From contig JAFMSR010000018.1 of assembly GCA_022818135.1 (NCBI GenBank), positions 24,354,498-24,418,497 on the forward strand: a stretch of DNA of 64,000 nt. Direction: 5' to 3'. Under the pieces are notes generated by a model. It ran no database searches. It was not told the origin of the DNA and was given only the letters and a program-made list of their open reading frames with translations. The first letter of the stretch is position 1; the number at the start of each line of letters is the position of its first letter. Origin of the DNA: Saxidomus purpurata (lineage: Eukaryota > Mollusca > Bivalvia > Venerida > Veneridae). The position numbers and the translations under genes were made by a program. Shown here piece by piece: positions 23,513 to 36,049 of the stretch.

Positions 23513-23840
23513 GATAATTATAATTTCACTTATCGGGGTAATGATGATATACTGTAAGGGGAAGTAACCACTGCGGGGAGTTTGATCGTATATGCGAGCT
23601 TCAACAACAACAACAACAACAATAATAATGATAATGATAATAATGATATCTTTATTTAAGAAGGTTTACACATAAAGCAATGCTCAAACATATAAAACTT
23701 ATTTACAATGTGGCCTTCTAGAAAACAAACAAAAGAGGTAGAGAAAATAGTAAATGAAACAACAATATACATTTACGAAAAAATACATTCGATCCCAACA
23801 AAAACTCGTCATTACCCCGATAAGTGAAATTATAATTGTC
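23513..23840. mobile_element. 328-bp inverted-repeat element with internal LINE-like tail
   Basis: Ends of 32 bp are near-perfect inverted copies; each contains TTTCACTTATCGGGGTAATG or its complement. Inside are an (AAC)n-(AAT)n run at about 23604-23645 and TATCTTTATTTAAGAAGG, the same tail signature as in the 22803 and 46355 copies. Either a MITE captured a LINE tail or the two overlap by insertion. Confidence 0.6.
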
Positions 23841-23843
23841 AAC

Positions 23844-26610
23844 CAGTCAAATCGCTGTGAGGAGTTGATATTATGATAATAACTTTAGAACTTTGCCTTG
23901 CGACGTCAAGACTACCACTTTGACGTCGCATTTGACGTCACTTCTTATCCAAAATGGCCGCCTGGTAGGAACGGACCGGATGATCATATAAAGGTGAGAT
24001 AATAGTGGACGCATGTAATAATGTTACGATATTCGATTTTCATCTTGGTGTTACATCAGCAGCCCCTTTTTGCGAATTAATTTTGCAAGATTATTCTCAA
24101 AAAGAATTTCCAGGAAAATAAACAGTTCGGAAATAAACGAAGCGGCACTTCTGTTTGCCTGGACTCCCTGAATCATTTTTGCCACGTCTTTACTTCTGAA
24201 GTAGTGGTTTAATACAAATTTTGTTCTTGTCACAATATTCATAAGTAAATCAAATTAGATCTTACTACAATTTTTGGTGGGTCGTTTTATAATGTATTGC
24301 ATTGTAGGAGGACCTGCTTCAGTGACTGACCTTTCAAAGTATGCAGTCATTTCTAAGTGCAATATTTTGGATAACTATTTATGCTAAGGTTGGGAACTAA
24401 ACCATTTTAGCTTTCTTCAGATAGGAAGAAAAGGTGCTGACAATGAGGTTAATATTTCCAGGGTAACCCTACTTTTGATGCCTTTTTCTTACTACTTTTT
24501 TACACTTTCAAGTTGAGATGTAGATCTGTGGTCAAAACATAATTTTAACTATTTTTCTTTATTCACGTGACTGTTGTCTTATATTCTCCATGTTTGTATG
24601 CAAATATAACTGACCAATAAGAACTTCTTGATAAAGGACAAGTTTGAAGCACATGACCTGCTTATCGCTTTTGAATGGAAAAATGGCCGATCTGAGAAGT
24701 GGTGACTAACTTTCAGATCTGATATTATTAAAATAAGGTGGCAAATATTTTCATATTTTTATGAGATATTGTAAACAGATTCTTGTTGCATAATACAACA
24801 CAATATCATTAATTTTATCTCAAAATTATCATTGTTTTGCCCACTCTTTGAACCCCACCCCTTGTGCTTCATAGTATTCATATACCGTGTAACCATTAAA
24901 ATTATTGTGCTCTGTATCTCATTATAAACAAGGCTCGCTCTGGTTATTTATTTTTTTTGTACAGTTAGTTAAAGTCAACTTTGAGCAAATTGCCAACTAC
25001 CAGCTATTGTCACTTATTTACAAAGGAAGTAAGGGTCACTGAAATAGGTACTGCTGAGTATCTGTAATGCAAAACAGGTGTGCTTGTAATAAACAGCGCA
25101 ATATAATTTTGTTCGAATATTTTCCACTTTATTATACATCACACAGATATAGGACAGATAACACAATAGTAATACATAAAGAGAATAGGTCTTCTTAAAA
25201 AAAAATGGTAACTCTGCCAGAACTATTCACTGAAACTGGTACTTCGAGGATATAGCCCTAGATGTAATTTCATAGCATACTAAAATTTAAGCTAACTTGT
25301 TTTTTTGTTAATTCTTAAAACTATAACTAGCAAAAATCATCTTTATATTTCATGCAGACCTTCAATAATTCGGGAAGTTTTGGCGGTAGGGTATTAGCTC
25401 AATGTTTTACTTAACTTTTCAGCTAATAATGGCAAACTATTCTGTGGCTTATCATGATGCTATGAATTGACTGTTGTAATGATTAAATACATGAAGTGAC
25501 GGCGAATTCTTTTTACACACTCAGATGATGGGTTATACATTGAGAAACGAAACAAGCAATAAATAAAAAGAGATACATGTATAGAAACCATCGTCGTCAT
25601 CATCATAATAATAATACTGTTTATTAAAGTTGGCAAGGTACAGTAAACAACAAATATACGCTCATTCGAACTTTTGAACAGGCCGCGCATATGGTTGCAT
25701 ATAGTGGCATTGGTAAAACGCGAGTGTGTTAACCACTCTTTAGTAGATTTGACCGTATCAGAAAGTTGTATTACGAAGTAAAACATTTAGTTAAATTTTG
25801 CAAATAAGACAAAATTACGACTATACTGCATTTGTTTATGTACATGTATGTTTAGTTAATGTTAGCATTACCGTGGACTGTACCTTCAATACTTCCAATG
25901 ACGGCCTGGAAATCCCCCAATGCCTCGAAAGTTCCTTTTCACCTGAGCACAATCCTGCCTGGTTGGAAAGATAATAGGTTACTGCTGGTGAGAAGCAATT
26001 GCAGCAGATACACGTCGAATGATTCTGCTCATTTAGGACTGTGAGATTGCCAGAAACTAACCAACAACTTCCTGTCACCATCGGTATGCCTTGGTTTTAA
26101 ATAACATTTAATCTAATAATAAATATGACACCATCTTTATTTAAACGAAATGTTTCATTTAATTGTACATGTACGTCCTCCAAATTCTCCATGGGATTAC
26201 TTACACTGGGAGCATGGAAAGTGGGTCCCAACTCCCCTGACTGCCAAAATTTTGTCACCAGAGTACATCTATGGCCATCAATCATACAAAATGTATGGTC
26301 TTATCATATACAGTATAAATGTTTGATATGTGATTTAATTCTGTCGGCAGCAGAGAAAATCATGCACATCATCTTGAAGATAATAAGAATTCTTCACTGG
26401 TGGCAAGTGCGGAAGCGAATATCTGGCTCTAGTATAACTGTTTTTGCGGTAACTCGGCAGATATGGATTCTTTTTCTTGCATACCATATTCTACTAATAA
26501 TAACATAAATAAAATAAAATAATGACTTTTCTTGTAGTAGTGTATAAATTTACGCATTCATTCATAAAAATAGATCGTAATGATATCATTAAGAGCATGA
26601 GAGTCATCGT
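23844..26610. other. Intergenic, no supported gene
   Basis: Frames at 25460-25786, 25836-26081 and 26125-26508 lack family motifs and have no paired splice sites. A triplet run with 'actgtttattaaag' at about 25588-25625 looks like another LINE-type tail on the minus strand. Confidence 0.35.
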
Positions 26611-26615
26611 TTCGT

Positions 26616-26740
26616 GCATACCAGATGGTGATATCTGCAGTTTTTACCAGTGCTGGGAAATCTCTTCTTGCATACCAGATGGAGATATCTGCAGTTTTTA
26701 CCAGCGCTGGAAAATCTCTTCTTGCATACCCCCGGAAGAA
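26616..26740 (+). repeat. Tandem ~52-bp repeat, two copies plus
   Basis: GCATACCAGATGG, then GATATCTGCAGTTTTTACCA, then GCTGG and AAATCTCTTCTT occurs twice, with the start of a third unit reading GCATACCCCCGGAAG. A relative of that third start (TTGCATACCCCCGGGGG) recurs at 28331. The frames through it are not supported. Confidence 0.7.
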
Positions 26741-27035
26741 GAACTGGCAGATCCCAGCACGCGGAGGGAAGAGATCAGCCTATACTTTCCCTGGGGAAAG
26801 TACATCTCGGGCTTACTTGACAGCATCCGAACTACTTTCGTGTATTCAACTCGTACCTGGAACACTTTATTTCCGAGATACGTTTCACGGCGTTTTATAT
26901 GTGAAAGATAGTAACGTTTTTCGTAAATGTAACCTAAGGTCTCATAAGAAAGCTTATTGCATATGTTACTATATATAGTATCAAATTTGCCTTTGATTGT
27001 CGGTGATACGGGCCGATAAAACGATCACGTGACGT

Positions 27036-27064
27036 AGTGTGCCGATAACTGATATCGGCACACT
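27036..27064. repeat. Small hairpin
   Basis: AGTGTGCCGAT and ATCGGCACACT form an 11-bp stem around a 7-nt loop. Confidence 0.75.
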
Positions 27065-27433
27065 TGCTAGTGTGCCAGAAAATTCGTATTGAGGCCATTT
27101 CCGGTCAACTGTGCAGCAACGTTAGACTGTCAGCACGTGAAAACGTTGACGTAATTAACAACGTAGACGTAACGGAAAATGGCCGCCGAAAGGACACAGA
27201 AGTCTCTTTCTCTTGGTGGCTTGGTGTTTTGCCCAAACCAGAAAAACCGGTCGGCACCCCTCCTATGCCAGACGACTCGTGAATCACTTGACGTAACGTT
27301 ATAAACATTGGACGTCAATTTCCCAAACACAACGTCGGAAAATCGTTTGTTTTTCATGGTAATTCATCATTTTGGTTAGTTTGCATTTAGAAATCCACTT
27401 AAAGTGCAAGACGGCATGCAAAAAAAGTTTCCA

Positions 27434-27568
27434 TCATGAGACACTTGGCTCAGATGGAAATATCCGTCACCTCGGGTAACTGTTTTCGGGAACTCGGCAG
27501 AGCCTCGTTCCCGCCAAAACAGTTACCCTCAGTGACGGATATTTCGATCTGAACCTCGTGCTCATGAC
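27434..27568. mobile_element. 135-bp hairpin MITE
   Basis: The two halves pair over about 60 bp, including GAAATATCCGTCAC with GTGACGGATATTTC and GGTAACTGTTTT with AAAACAGTTACC, with scattered mismatches. Non-coding. Confidence 0.75.
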
Positions 27569-27796
27569 AGAAATTATTATTCTCAACGTTTATTGAATTT
27601 AGAATTTAGGCTTATTGAACACCGAAATGTGGAAACTGACACGTTTGCTTTTGTGGATAGTATGAATAATTTATTCATTCAATGGCATTTATCTTTATGA
27701 AATAGTATAAGTATTGCAGGAATGTGCGTTTTGTATCTTTTTGTCTTATCTTTTCCCATTTTCAGCAAAACTGATGTTCAACATATGCAATAAAAA

Positions 27797-27937
27797 GGTA
27801 ATTATACGGGGCAGGTGTGCCTTAAGGCGATATTGGCACACTTGGTTCAAATTGGCCCTCGGGCTAAAGCCCTCGGGCCAATAGCTCACCAAGTGTGCCA
27901 ATATCGCCTAAAGGCACACCTGCCCCGTATAATAACC
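27797..27937. mobile_element. 141-bp near-perfect hairpin
   Basis: The left arm (ATTATACGGGGCAGGTGTGC...) pairs with the right arm (...GCACACCTGCCCCGTATAAT) over about 62 bp. There are only a few mismatches and a loop of a few bases around CGGGCTAAAGCCCTCG. The frame from 27815 is a by-product of the palindrome. Confidence 0.85.
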
Positions 27938-28278
27938 TCTACATACACTGTAACTGATATTTTTCAAGTTAATGTAACAGGAATTTCGTTTTTAGGAATG
28001 GTTCGAATATTCAGGGTACGCAATAACGGTTCAAGTTGTTGGTAACGAATACCCATGTAGTTTTGAAGCGAGAGTTGATTGCGAAATGAAATGGTGCTTT
28101 TATGGTGTCACAAGCAAGAACATCAAATTTTAGAAATGTATAGCCACATAATCTATTCACATTTCAAAGAACATACCTGCATTCATACGTTTTTCAAAAC
28201 AAGAAAAGGCGGTAAAAGACGTCACAGTTTCTTTTGATAAATGACGTCACTCTGTAAACAAAACCAGTTAATCAAGTC

Positions 28279-28279
<1 letters not shown>

Positions 28280-28317
<38 letters not shown>

Positions 28318-28330
28318 TAATAATAATTTC
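28280..28330 (+). repeat. AAT microsatellite
   Basis: About fifteen AAT triplets with one AAAAAATAAT interruption. Confidence 0.9.
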
Positions 28331-28371
28331 TTGCATACCCCCGGGGGAAGAACTACTCTGACAATAAAACA

Positions 28372-28557
28372 TACCAGTTAAGATCAGTATCAAACAAGGA
28401 TCTTGTCTTACAGATAACACCTCGTACTAGATACGTGGAAACATCATTCACAGATTATAGCAAAAATATATGGAATGACATTCCTTTAAACATGCGTACT
28501 TTGAAAACTCTTAAAACGTTCAAGGGAAATTATAAACATTATTTATTGTGTGAATGA
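28372..28557 (+). pseudogene. Non-LTR retrotransposon protein, C-terminal fragment
   Basis: An open frame without a start codon reads YQLRSVSNKDLVLQITPRTR, then SFTDYSKNIWNDIPLNMRTL, and stops at 28555-28557. The LRS, a basic/aromatic block and W-N-D-I-P match the C-terminal end of LINE reverse-transcriptase proteins and resemble the 23215-23475 fragment. About 290 bp of 3' sequence follows, ending AAATAAAGCTTTTATTATTA near 28845. The element is 5'-truncated. Confidence 0.6.
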
Positions 28558-28847
28558 TAAGTAAATCTACATTTTCTTAAACATATTCATATGTTTAATT
28601 TATATTCATGTCCTTTGAGTGTCTATCAGTGAATGTTTATGAATGAATGCATTTATTAACAGAATGTTTAATAGTCTTACATGTAAATGTGTCTTTCTAG
28701 TTTTAACTTTAACAGGTGATTTATTTTTAAGTATAATGCTTTTTCTTTTGTTTCTTTACTTTGAAGGCCATATTGAAAATTAGAATATATGTTTTCATAT
28801 GTCTAAATGTGTAACCTTCGGTAAATAAAGCTTTTATTATTATAATT
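28558..28847 (+). mobile_element. LINE 3' untranslated region and tail
   Basis: AT-rich sequence following the 28372-28557 frame. It ends in AATAAAGC and ATT triplets, the same tail type as the minus-strand copies near 22830, 23630 and 46390. Confidence 0.55.
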
Positions 28848-29183
28848 AGTCAATGTCGATGGTATAGTCGTATTGATCAAGTAAACTGGACGTGCGTCAG
28901 GAGAATTTCTGTTTAGGATTTCATTAATATTTTTTGTGTTTCACAACGTAAATAGAGTACAGTTTTGGATGCGATCAAGCACTATGTTTTCAGCCCTAGA
29001 TACATATACAGTGGTTAATTTACGTGTAAACCTACCAAATTTCCTACGCAAAGGGGTTCCATGCGAGGAATTATATTTAATCAACATTGAGTTTTGATTT
29101 ACTGCTCAACATATATATAGTAGGGCCTATTAAGCGGGTTTCTCGTAGAATCTGCAATGAAATTTAAAAAGTATGCAAGAAAA

Positions 29184-29341
29184 AGGATCTTGCATGGCCT
29201 ACTGTGGAGGACTGGGTTGTCCCGACCCTCGGGAAAGCGTTGTATATAACATAACATCATCAGCCCTCGGTTCCTCCAATTCCCCCGCTTTCCCTTTGGT
29301 CGGAACAACCCAGTCCTCCAAAGAAGGTCATGTAAGATCCT
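29184..29341. mobile_element. 158-bp hairpin MITE
   Basis: The left arm has AGGATCTTGCATGGCC and GGAGGACTGGGTTGT. The right arm has ACAACCCAGTCCTCC and CATGTAAGATCCT. Arms pair for about 55 bp with some mismatches. The overlapping minus-strand frame (29099-29467) is not supported. Confidence 0.75.
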
Positions 29342-29346
29342 CATAA

Positions 29347-29380
29347 CTCCCCCCCCACCCCCCACCCCCACCCCCCCATG
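29347..29380. repeat. C-rich tract
   Basis: Several runs of four to seven C separated by A or CA, directly 3' of the hairpin element. Confidence 0.8.
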
Positions 29381-32300
29381 TGTAAGACGAAGCATTGGTA
29401 AATACTGCAGATATTCTGATCTGGTATGCAGGGAAATACCTTCTGCGTCGACAGTCAGCGGTAACATATGTAATTAATGCAAAACGGGTAAAATACGAGG
29501 TGATAACCTACGTATGTACGTGATTTCGGCTTGGCAAACATTCATATTTTTGTATATTATAAGGCTGGCCAGCGAAAATTTTGGACTTAAAAAAAATATT
29601 GTATTCACAAACAATACTCGAGTGCAGCTGAAGTGACCGCGATGGCCTCTCAACAAAGCCTTACTATTCCGATTCAACTCCAGCGTAACTAACCTTTGTG
29701 AATATCAACCATGGCCGAGGTACCGTTAGGCAATTAGGCCTAAAGTTGTGACATAGACATAACATAACATATAACATAACATCATCATCAACAACAACAG
29801 CAAAACAGATTACTAAATCCAAGTACTGTGCATTAACGTGTGCACAAATAAATATCAGAAAAACATATATTGTGGATAAAAGCATGGTTTTAAGCAACAT
29901 GTCAATTGTACTGCTTATTGGTTGGTCTTGCTTAACAATACATACAATTGTATTTTAGATGTTGTAATTCTTCATTGATATTTAAGATCACTTTGAGTAA
30001 CTAAACAGACCATATCCACTAATTATACATAAATATATCATTCTAGCTTTCACGTGTTACGGTACTTTATCTAAGCAATAGGTCATTAAGTTACTACATG
30101 GTTAAATGCGACGGCTGGCCGCTCAAGAGTTATAAGCATTTAATTGGTCGTTCATTCATAGATGACATACATTTGTATTTTAAAGTGACATTATGCGCAT
30201 TTTTTTCAAGTAAAAATCCAGCTGAAAATGGTGTGTGTACCAAAAGTGTAGAGGAAATAATAGCTTTTAACCCAATACACCAAACTCTTCCCGCTACCAG
30301 TATGAAAAAATAACTTTCCAAATATTGATTTTCTTATTTGACTGGGAGAGTCAATTTAAGAAAAGAACAACTGCATGCAGGAGTTGCTTCCCTTCCACTG
30401 CCGAAATCTCTACCAACATCAACAACGACACAATCAACTATCATTTTATCAGTCCGATTTTTTTATATCTTAAGACTAATGCGGCATAATAATTTATTTA
30501 ACACATTTAAATGCACAACAACCAAAAATTGCTTTTATAAAACTGTCACCAAAAATACACTATGTGCAGTAAGATGCGCATAATGTCACTTTAATGTATT
30601 CATTAAGACTGTATTGGAGAGGATTACTTATTCGAAACTATTCACTGTTAAGTATGTTTCTAATCTGTATATATTTCAATCAAAATCGCGTTGTACATTA
30701 CGAAAAGGAATAAAAATCACGTGGTTGTGAAAGTGTATGGATTATAAAATAAAGGAACCAAAAAGACAGCGCGTGGAAAAAAGCTGGATTTGCGAAAATG
30801 TGTACGTATAGTTTATTCGACATTAAATTGCAACATTCATTCATAGCTGACAACTCTAATTCCAAATACAAGTATGGAGAATAAGAAATGTTCCCAGAAT
30901 ACGGGCCAAAGTCTTATGAAGGAGACATATTAAAACAACGAATTAAATTCCATCTTATTTTTGGACGGTTGTCGAAAAACAGCCGTTCCAGAGTGAACAA
31001 ACTCAAAGACCAACAAATTAATGAACGGATTTTGGCGTATCTACGTTCCTAAAAAGACCACAGGCACACTCCACGGAAAGAAATAGTTCGAAGCGGAGTA
31101 ATAGCTACAGAATATTTGCCTTGCATGTTCGCAGAAATGGAATGAGTTACCGACATAATCAATTTTCTGCTTCAGGCTGCGTATATTTTACGTAAATTGG
31201 TATACCGACAGTTATTAACCTTGCTACCATCCACTATCGAAAAAAAAATTACTGAACAGGTACACATTGGAGCACTGTATATAACCTGTACTGCGCGCAC
31301 GCATTTACTGCTGTTAGATTACTTTGTGTAGTAGTGTGCTTTCTGCTTTCTGTTTTAAGCTTAGTTTTGTTTTGTTCGTGTTTTTCTCCGACAAAATTTT
31401 ACTTAAAGGAACCAAATGACTATCGCTACGTATCTTCTGTAGCGTATATTCGAGTAGAAAAAAATGTTTCCAAGCGTAATTTGAATTTAAAATAGTTGTC
31501 GCTGTATGTATCCGTATTTGGTCAATATTAATCTCGATTAAGCATTAACACTCGCAGCAGGTGTGAAAAAATATGGCCAGTCATAAAGGATGACAAAAAG
31601 TATATGATTAGTATTAAGTTTTAGTGAATATACAAGTCAAGAAAAAAATGAAATAAGTGAAATAAAGGCATTCTGAATTGAATTGAATTTACACAGTTGT
31701 ATTAAACAAGTATGTTCTTCTAGTTGACATGTGATACACCAAAAAGTATGTAAATGCAACACTGTATGGAGTTTAAGATCATATATTAATTAGTTACATT
31801 CGAAAGACTTGCAGTTCGTAAACATCCTCAGTTTTGCTATATTTAAGTGGCAGTAAATATTAACTGGCAGTTTACGTATTCAATAGTATCAGTTCTGTAT
31901 TTGTCAGACTAGCTTAAAAATTCCTTGCATACGCTACTGCACAGACTTATATAGGTCCGTAGCTACTGTTACAGACCGCATTTTGAATTGAATAATGTAG
32001 GCCTATATATAAAAAAAATAAAAAAATAATAGTTTGCTCTATGTACTATCAAAATGAGTACTAAGTACTATCAAACATATGAAAAATATTGTTTATCAAA
32101 TCCCAAGGTCAGGATAAATCTTATGTTTATTTCTGACTTTCTCCGTATTAATTAATTTTCAGTTAAATTGTGTTTGTATTTGGACCACTGTTTGCTGCAT
32201 GTCTTGTGTATGTCATCATGGGCTTTTTAGCCTATATGGATGCAATAAAATGTCTTGTCTTGTCTTGTCTATATCATTTATGCCATGCTTATTAGATGCA

Positions 32301-33290
32301 GATACATCATTTTCCAAACTGGATTTGTTACGGTTGCGCTTAGACTGTTGTAGCAGCTTTGAATTTTGCTTTTAGATGCTTGATGTATTTTTAGACATAT
32401 GCTAACAACCTGTTTTTCCTAAAACGGGAGATCTGTGCGCTGGGCACAATATAGGATTAATAAATAAATAGTTCTTATATAAAGACCTAAAACAAGCCTT
32501 TTTGCGTACATCAACCCAAGCTATAACAGTTATTGGTTGCTGGTTAGTACCAGATGAAACAGGCTCCAAAAGTATTACCTTTCCGCACAGTTTCATTAAC
32601 CGAACTGAATTTAGTATTTTTCGGCATGCAACAGCAACTTCAGGTTGGAAATAAAATCACCACAGATCATTTTTTCTTTACCCGAACTGAAATCACTTTT
32701 GGTATGTACTAACCACTTCCAGTTTGAAATAAACATTAGCACAGGTAAATTTCTACACGAAGAATTCTATAAGAATTTACATTATATGAGTTAACTTACT
32801 CATTTAATGTGTGTGTACCAACTGTGCCCGTAAGTTGCATGGCTGATTTGACTGAAGTTAAAAAATTCTAAGTGACACTAGTTTCTTCAAAGTAAAACTA
32901 ACTGTTTAGTACTATATTTTGAGCGCTGTATCATTGCAAGTTCATTTACAAATTTGCAGTCTGAAACACAAGTTTGTCTTGTGGCCCTCTGTGTTTCCAA
33001 AATAAGTCATGGAATTTTCATTGGGAAAATTAGTAAACACTGAGAGCGAACAATTAGATTTCACCTAAGATGAACATTTCAGATGCTGCCTAAACTTTAT
33101 TTACAAAGTCAACACAACCGTCCCACTATCCTTTCAGTGCTTTGATTATATTATGGCCTCCAAACAATGCATACGCTTATATCATGCAGAAACTTTATTA
33201 TTCGCGTTCTTTTTGTTCATTCAGAATGATTTTGGTAACCATTTTCTGTATTTGAAAAACAAACAAAAAACAAGAGGACGCGGCAATGCC
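29381..33290. other. Intergenic with LINE-tail-like signatures, no supported gene
   Basis: Two places look like non-LTR 3' ends. AAATAAAGGCATTCTGAATT with a GAATT repeat is at about 31660-31690. CAATAAAATGTCTTGTCTTG, with a five-base TCTTG repeat, is at about 32245-32270. Frames such as 30098-30313, 30338-30583 and 32402-32596 have no motif or splice support. Confidence 0.4.
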
Positions 33291-33354
33291 GCCAAAGCAG
33301 GTTTAAACGGCGTCTGCAGAAATTGTAGAATTAAAAAAAAAACAGACACCTTGA

Positions 33355-33543
33355 CTCGCCCCTATTTTAGTAACAGTGACCTTGACCTTGACCCTTGTGA
33401 CCTTGACCCCAAATTTTTTTTTGCTACAATTTAATAACAAACTTCTTTTTTTTTAGTAAGTGACCTTGACCTTGACCCTAGTGACCTTGACCCCCAAAAA
33501 TTTTTGTTTGCTTAAAACAATCTAAAAAACAAAAATAAAAAAA

Positions 33544-33584
<41 letters not shown>

Positions 33585-33585
33585 G

Positions 33586-33670
<85 letters not shown>

Positions 33671-33678
33671 AAAAAAAA

Positions 33679-33722
<44 letters not shown>

Positions 33723-34195
33723 TCTATTTTTTAAGTTATTGACCAGAAACCATTTTTCTATTTTTAGTAACAGTGCCCTTGACCTTGAACCTAGTGACCC
33801 CAATTGCAATCCCAAGCTTCATCTCTACACAAGCTACCTACACACAGAGTTTGATTGCAATTAGTCAGTCCTAACTTGAGTTATTGAGTGGAAACCATTT
33901 TTCTATTTTTAGTAACACTTACCTTGACCTTGACCCTAGTGACCCCAAATGCAATCCAAAGCAGCGTCTCCACGCAAGCTACCTACCCACCAAGTTTCAT
34001 TGTAATTGGTCACTCCTAGCTTGACTTATTGAGCGGAAACTGTTTTTCTATTTTTAGTAACAGTGACCTTGACCTTGACCCTAGTGATCACCAAATGCAA
34101 TCCCAAGCGGCATCTCCACGCAAGCTACCTACATACCAAGTTTCATTGCAATTGGTCACTTCTAACTTAAGTTATTGAACGGAAACCAATGTTTG
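33355..34195 (+). repeat. Tandem ~120-150 bp repeat (GACCTTGACC family), several diverged units
   Basis: Units carry TTTTAGTAACAGTGACCTTG, then GACCCTAGTGACCCC, then CACGCAAGCTACCTAC, CAAGTTTCATTGCAATTGGT and a linking TTATTGAG..GGAAACC. Clear units begin near 33367, 33762, 33907 and 34053. The homopolymer block at 33544 interrupts the series. Confidence 0.8.
33544..33721 (+). repeat. Homopolymer block: G40, A~93 (one G), G~43
   Basis: A G run (33544-33583) is followed by AGA, an A tract with a single interrupting G near 33658, GGA and a second G run to 33721. The layout is symmetrical. The proline/phenylalanine-only frame on the minus strand is an artefact of it. It may be a true low-complexity tract or a sequencing/assembly error. 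Confidence 0.9.
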
Positions 34196-34199
34196 ACGC

Positions 34200-35940
34200 C
34201 CGCCCGCTCACCGGCCCACCCGCCCGCCATACGACATCGCCATGCTAATAAGTAGGTTTTTTTTTTTTCAAAAAACCTGCTTAACATTTTACTACACTTA
34301 TCAAAAGCAAAACACACATAATCAAAAGTACACAACATAAATTGTATAACATTTGTTTGAAAGAACGATAAGATTAAAATGCAGCCATAAAAAAATATAC
34401 CACGAATGCGTAGCACTATTGATTTAATACTTCGCATCCGAACTACTGACTGTTTTTTAATCAACGATAAAATACAAGGAGGTATTTATTTTTTTATTCT
34501 AACACGATCTTATCTTTAAAAAATTCCCCAAAACTCTTCAACGTGTAGCAACAGTTCATTGTAGCTAACAAGTGACGCGTGTGCCGAGTGTCGTGTGACG
34601 AGTTGCCTGTTGAAAACGAGATGTATTTATATAGAAAAAGTCACGGATGATGTTAGAATTCACAATAATTTTGCTAGCAAACCTCTCAATACGGTGCAAT
34701 GTTTATACACGCGTATGCACATGCTAATTTATAAATTGAAGAAGCACCACTGTACTGTAACTTCGTTCTTACCCGTTATTTGCATTATTTATACAGAAGA
34801 TGTTCATTAATCAATAATCAATGAAGATCCCAGTTGCAACAGTATAAGAAAAATACACGAAGTTTAATCATGTCTTTCTCACAACTGACTGATAGTTTAA
34901 GAAGGAATGAATTTATCAGTACAGACTAATTCACAACTACATTCAAATACAGTTCAATTTCGGTGGTTATATCATTTTAAAAAAGGATACGGTATTGAAG
35001 ATAAACCTATGTCAATTATAAGTCAGGTACACTTTCGATTTATTTGTTAATTAAAATATCTTGCCCATTAAACTAAGCAAACGTGTTGCGACAGACAGTA
35101 GTACTAGAACATTTCTAGAAAAAAATCGATCACTGATTCAGTTGAGCATTTCAAGTATCAGTAGAAATCGATGTTAGTCATGATGGAGCGACATTAGCTA
35201 GTAAGAGTTTCGCGTTCACTTAGGCTTCCTTGGAAACCTTTACACTGGTGCCTTCAATGAGTAAGAACATGACCCAAAGGTGGCCCGAACTGGAAAACAT
35301 TACCCTTTACATGTATCTTAAATTGGACAGTCAGAAGTTAAACATTTACAAATGTTCAGGAATGCAGCTGTACCAAAAAGTCAAATTGCATAATTATGTT
35401 GATATTTTCTGTTTGAAACTAGACCTTAGTAAGTTGAAATTAATGCATTTACATCTCGTTATGATAGATTATACAATGTAGTTTCAAAATGATTTACGCT
35501 GTTTTTCGATTGTTCAGCTAATCAAAAAAATAGTTTAGTTTAAATAAATTATGTCTGTTCCATCAATTTTAGTCTTTTATGTTTCCAATGTTTCGCTTGA
35601 ACGCTTCGATTTGTAGCAATTGTGATTTATTGCTTCGGTTGTTTCACTGGTAAACAAAAAAGAAAACAAAGATAAACATTCTGTAAGTCACGCAATAGTG
35701 CCATGAAAAATTCATATCAATTATTGATTTGAAGTAGTGAAGCTGATAATAATGTTATACCAAATGTATGATGTACTCTAGAAGTTCAATTGATTAGGAC
35801 TAATTAATATTTCAAAAGTTTGAGAATGTTAATTAGATTAATTTAATGCTACGGACTGACAAATGAGGATTGTACATGCAGCAGGATGTCATATTGCGTA
35901 ACAGATGCTATTATTTTTAAATATTTGAATTTAAATATAT
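34200..35940. other. Upstream region of the KY-like gene, no supported gene
   Basis: The region is AT-rich. The frames 34162-34464, 34595-34810 and 35230-35481 have no motif. The promoter or 5' untranslated exon of the KY-like gene would be expected here or further left, but no convincing TATA or initiator could be singled out. Confidence 0.35.
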
Positions 35941-35949
35941 ACTTTACAG

Positions 35950-36049
35950 TTGGAAAAAGAAACTGTCAGAGTCTTTAGACAAGAAGTGTGCCAAGTATAC
36001 ACAGTTCGACTTACAGACCGTCAAAAACGAGACAAACCAGAGGTTCAAA
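35950..36049 (+). other. 5' untranslated (or coding) part of KY-like exon 1
   Basis: An acceptor (ATACTTTACAG, ending 35949) precedes the start exon by 100 bp. The frame of the MGSGGSKK start stays open back to this acceptor (WKKKLSESLDKKCAKY and onward). The exon could therefore be an internal coding exon in a longer isoform. The myristoylation-type start at 36050 favours initiation there. Confidence 0.5.

Noticed and set aside
25836..26508. Overlapping frames at 25.8-26.5 kb as a gene
   Set aside because: No family motif, low-complexity start regions and no consistent splice phases.
33522..33815. Proline/phenylalanine frame over the homopolymer block
   Set aside because: Composed solely of homopolymer codons.
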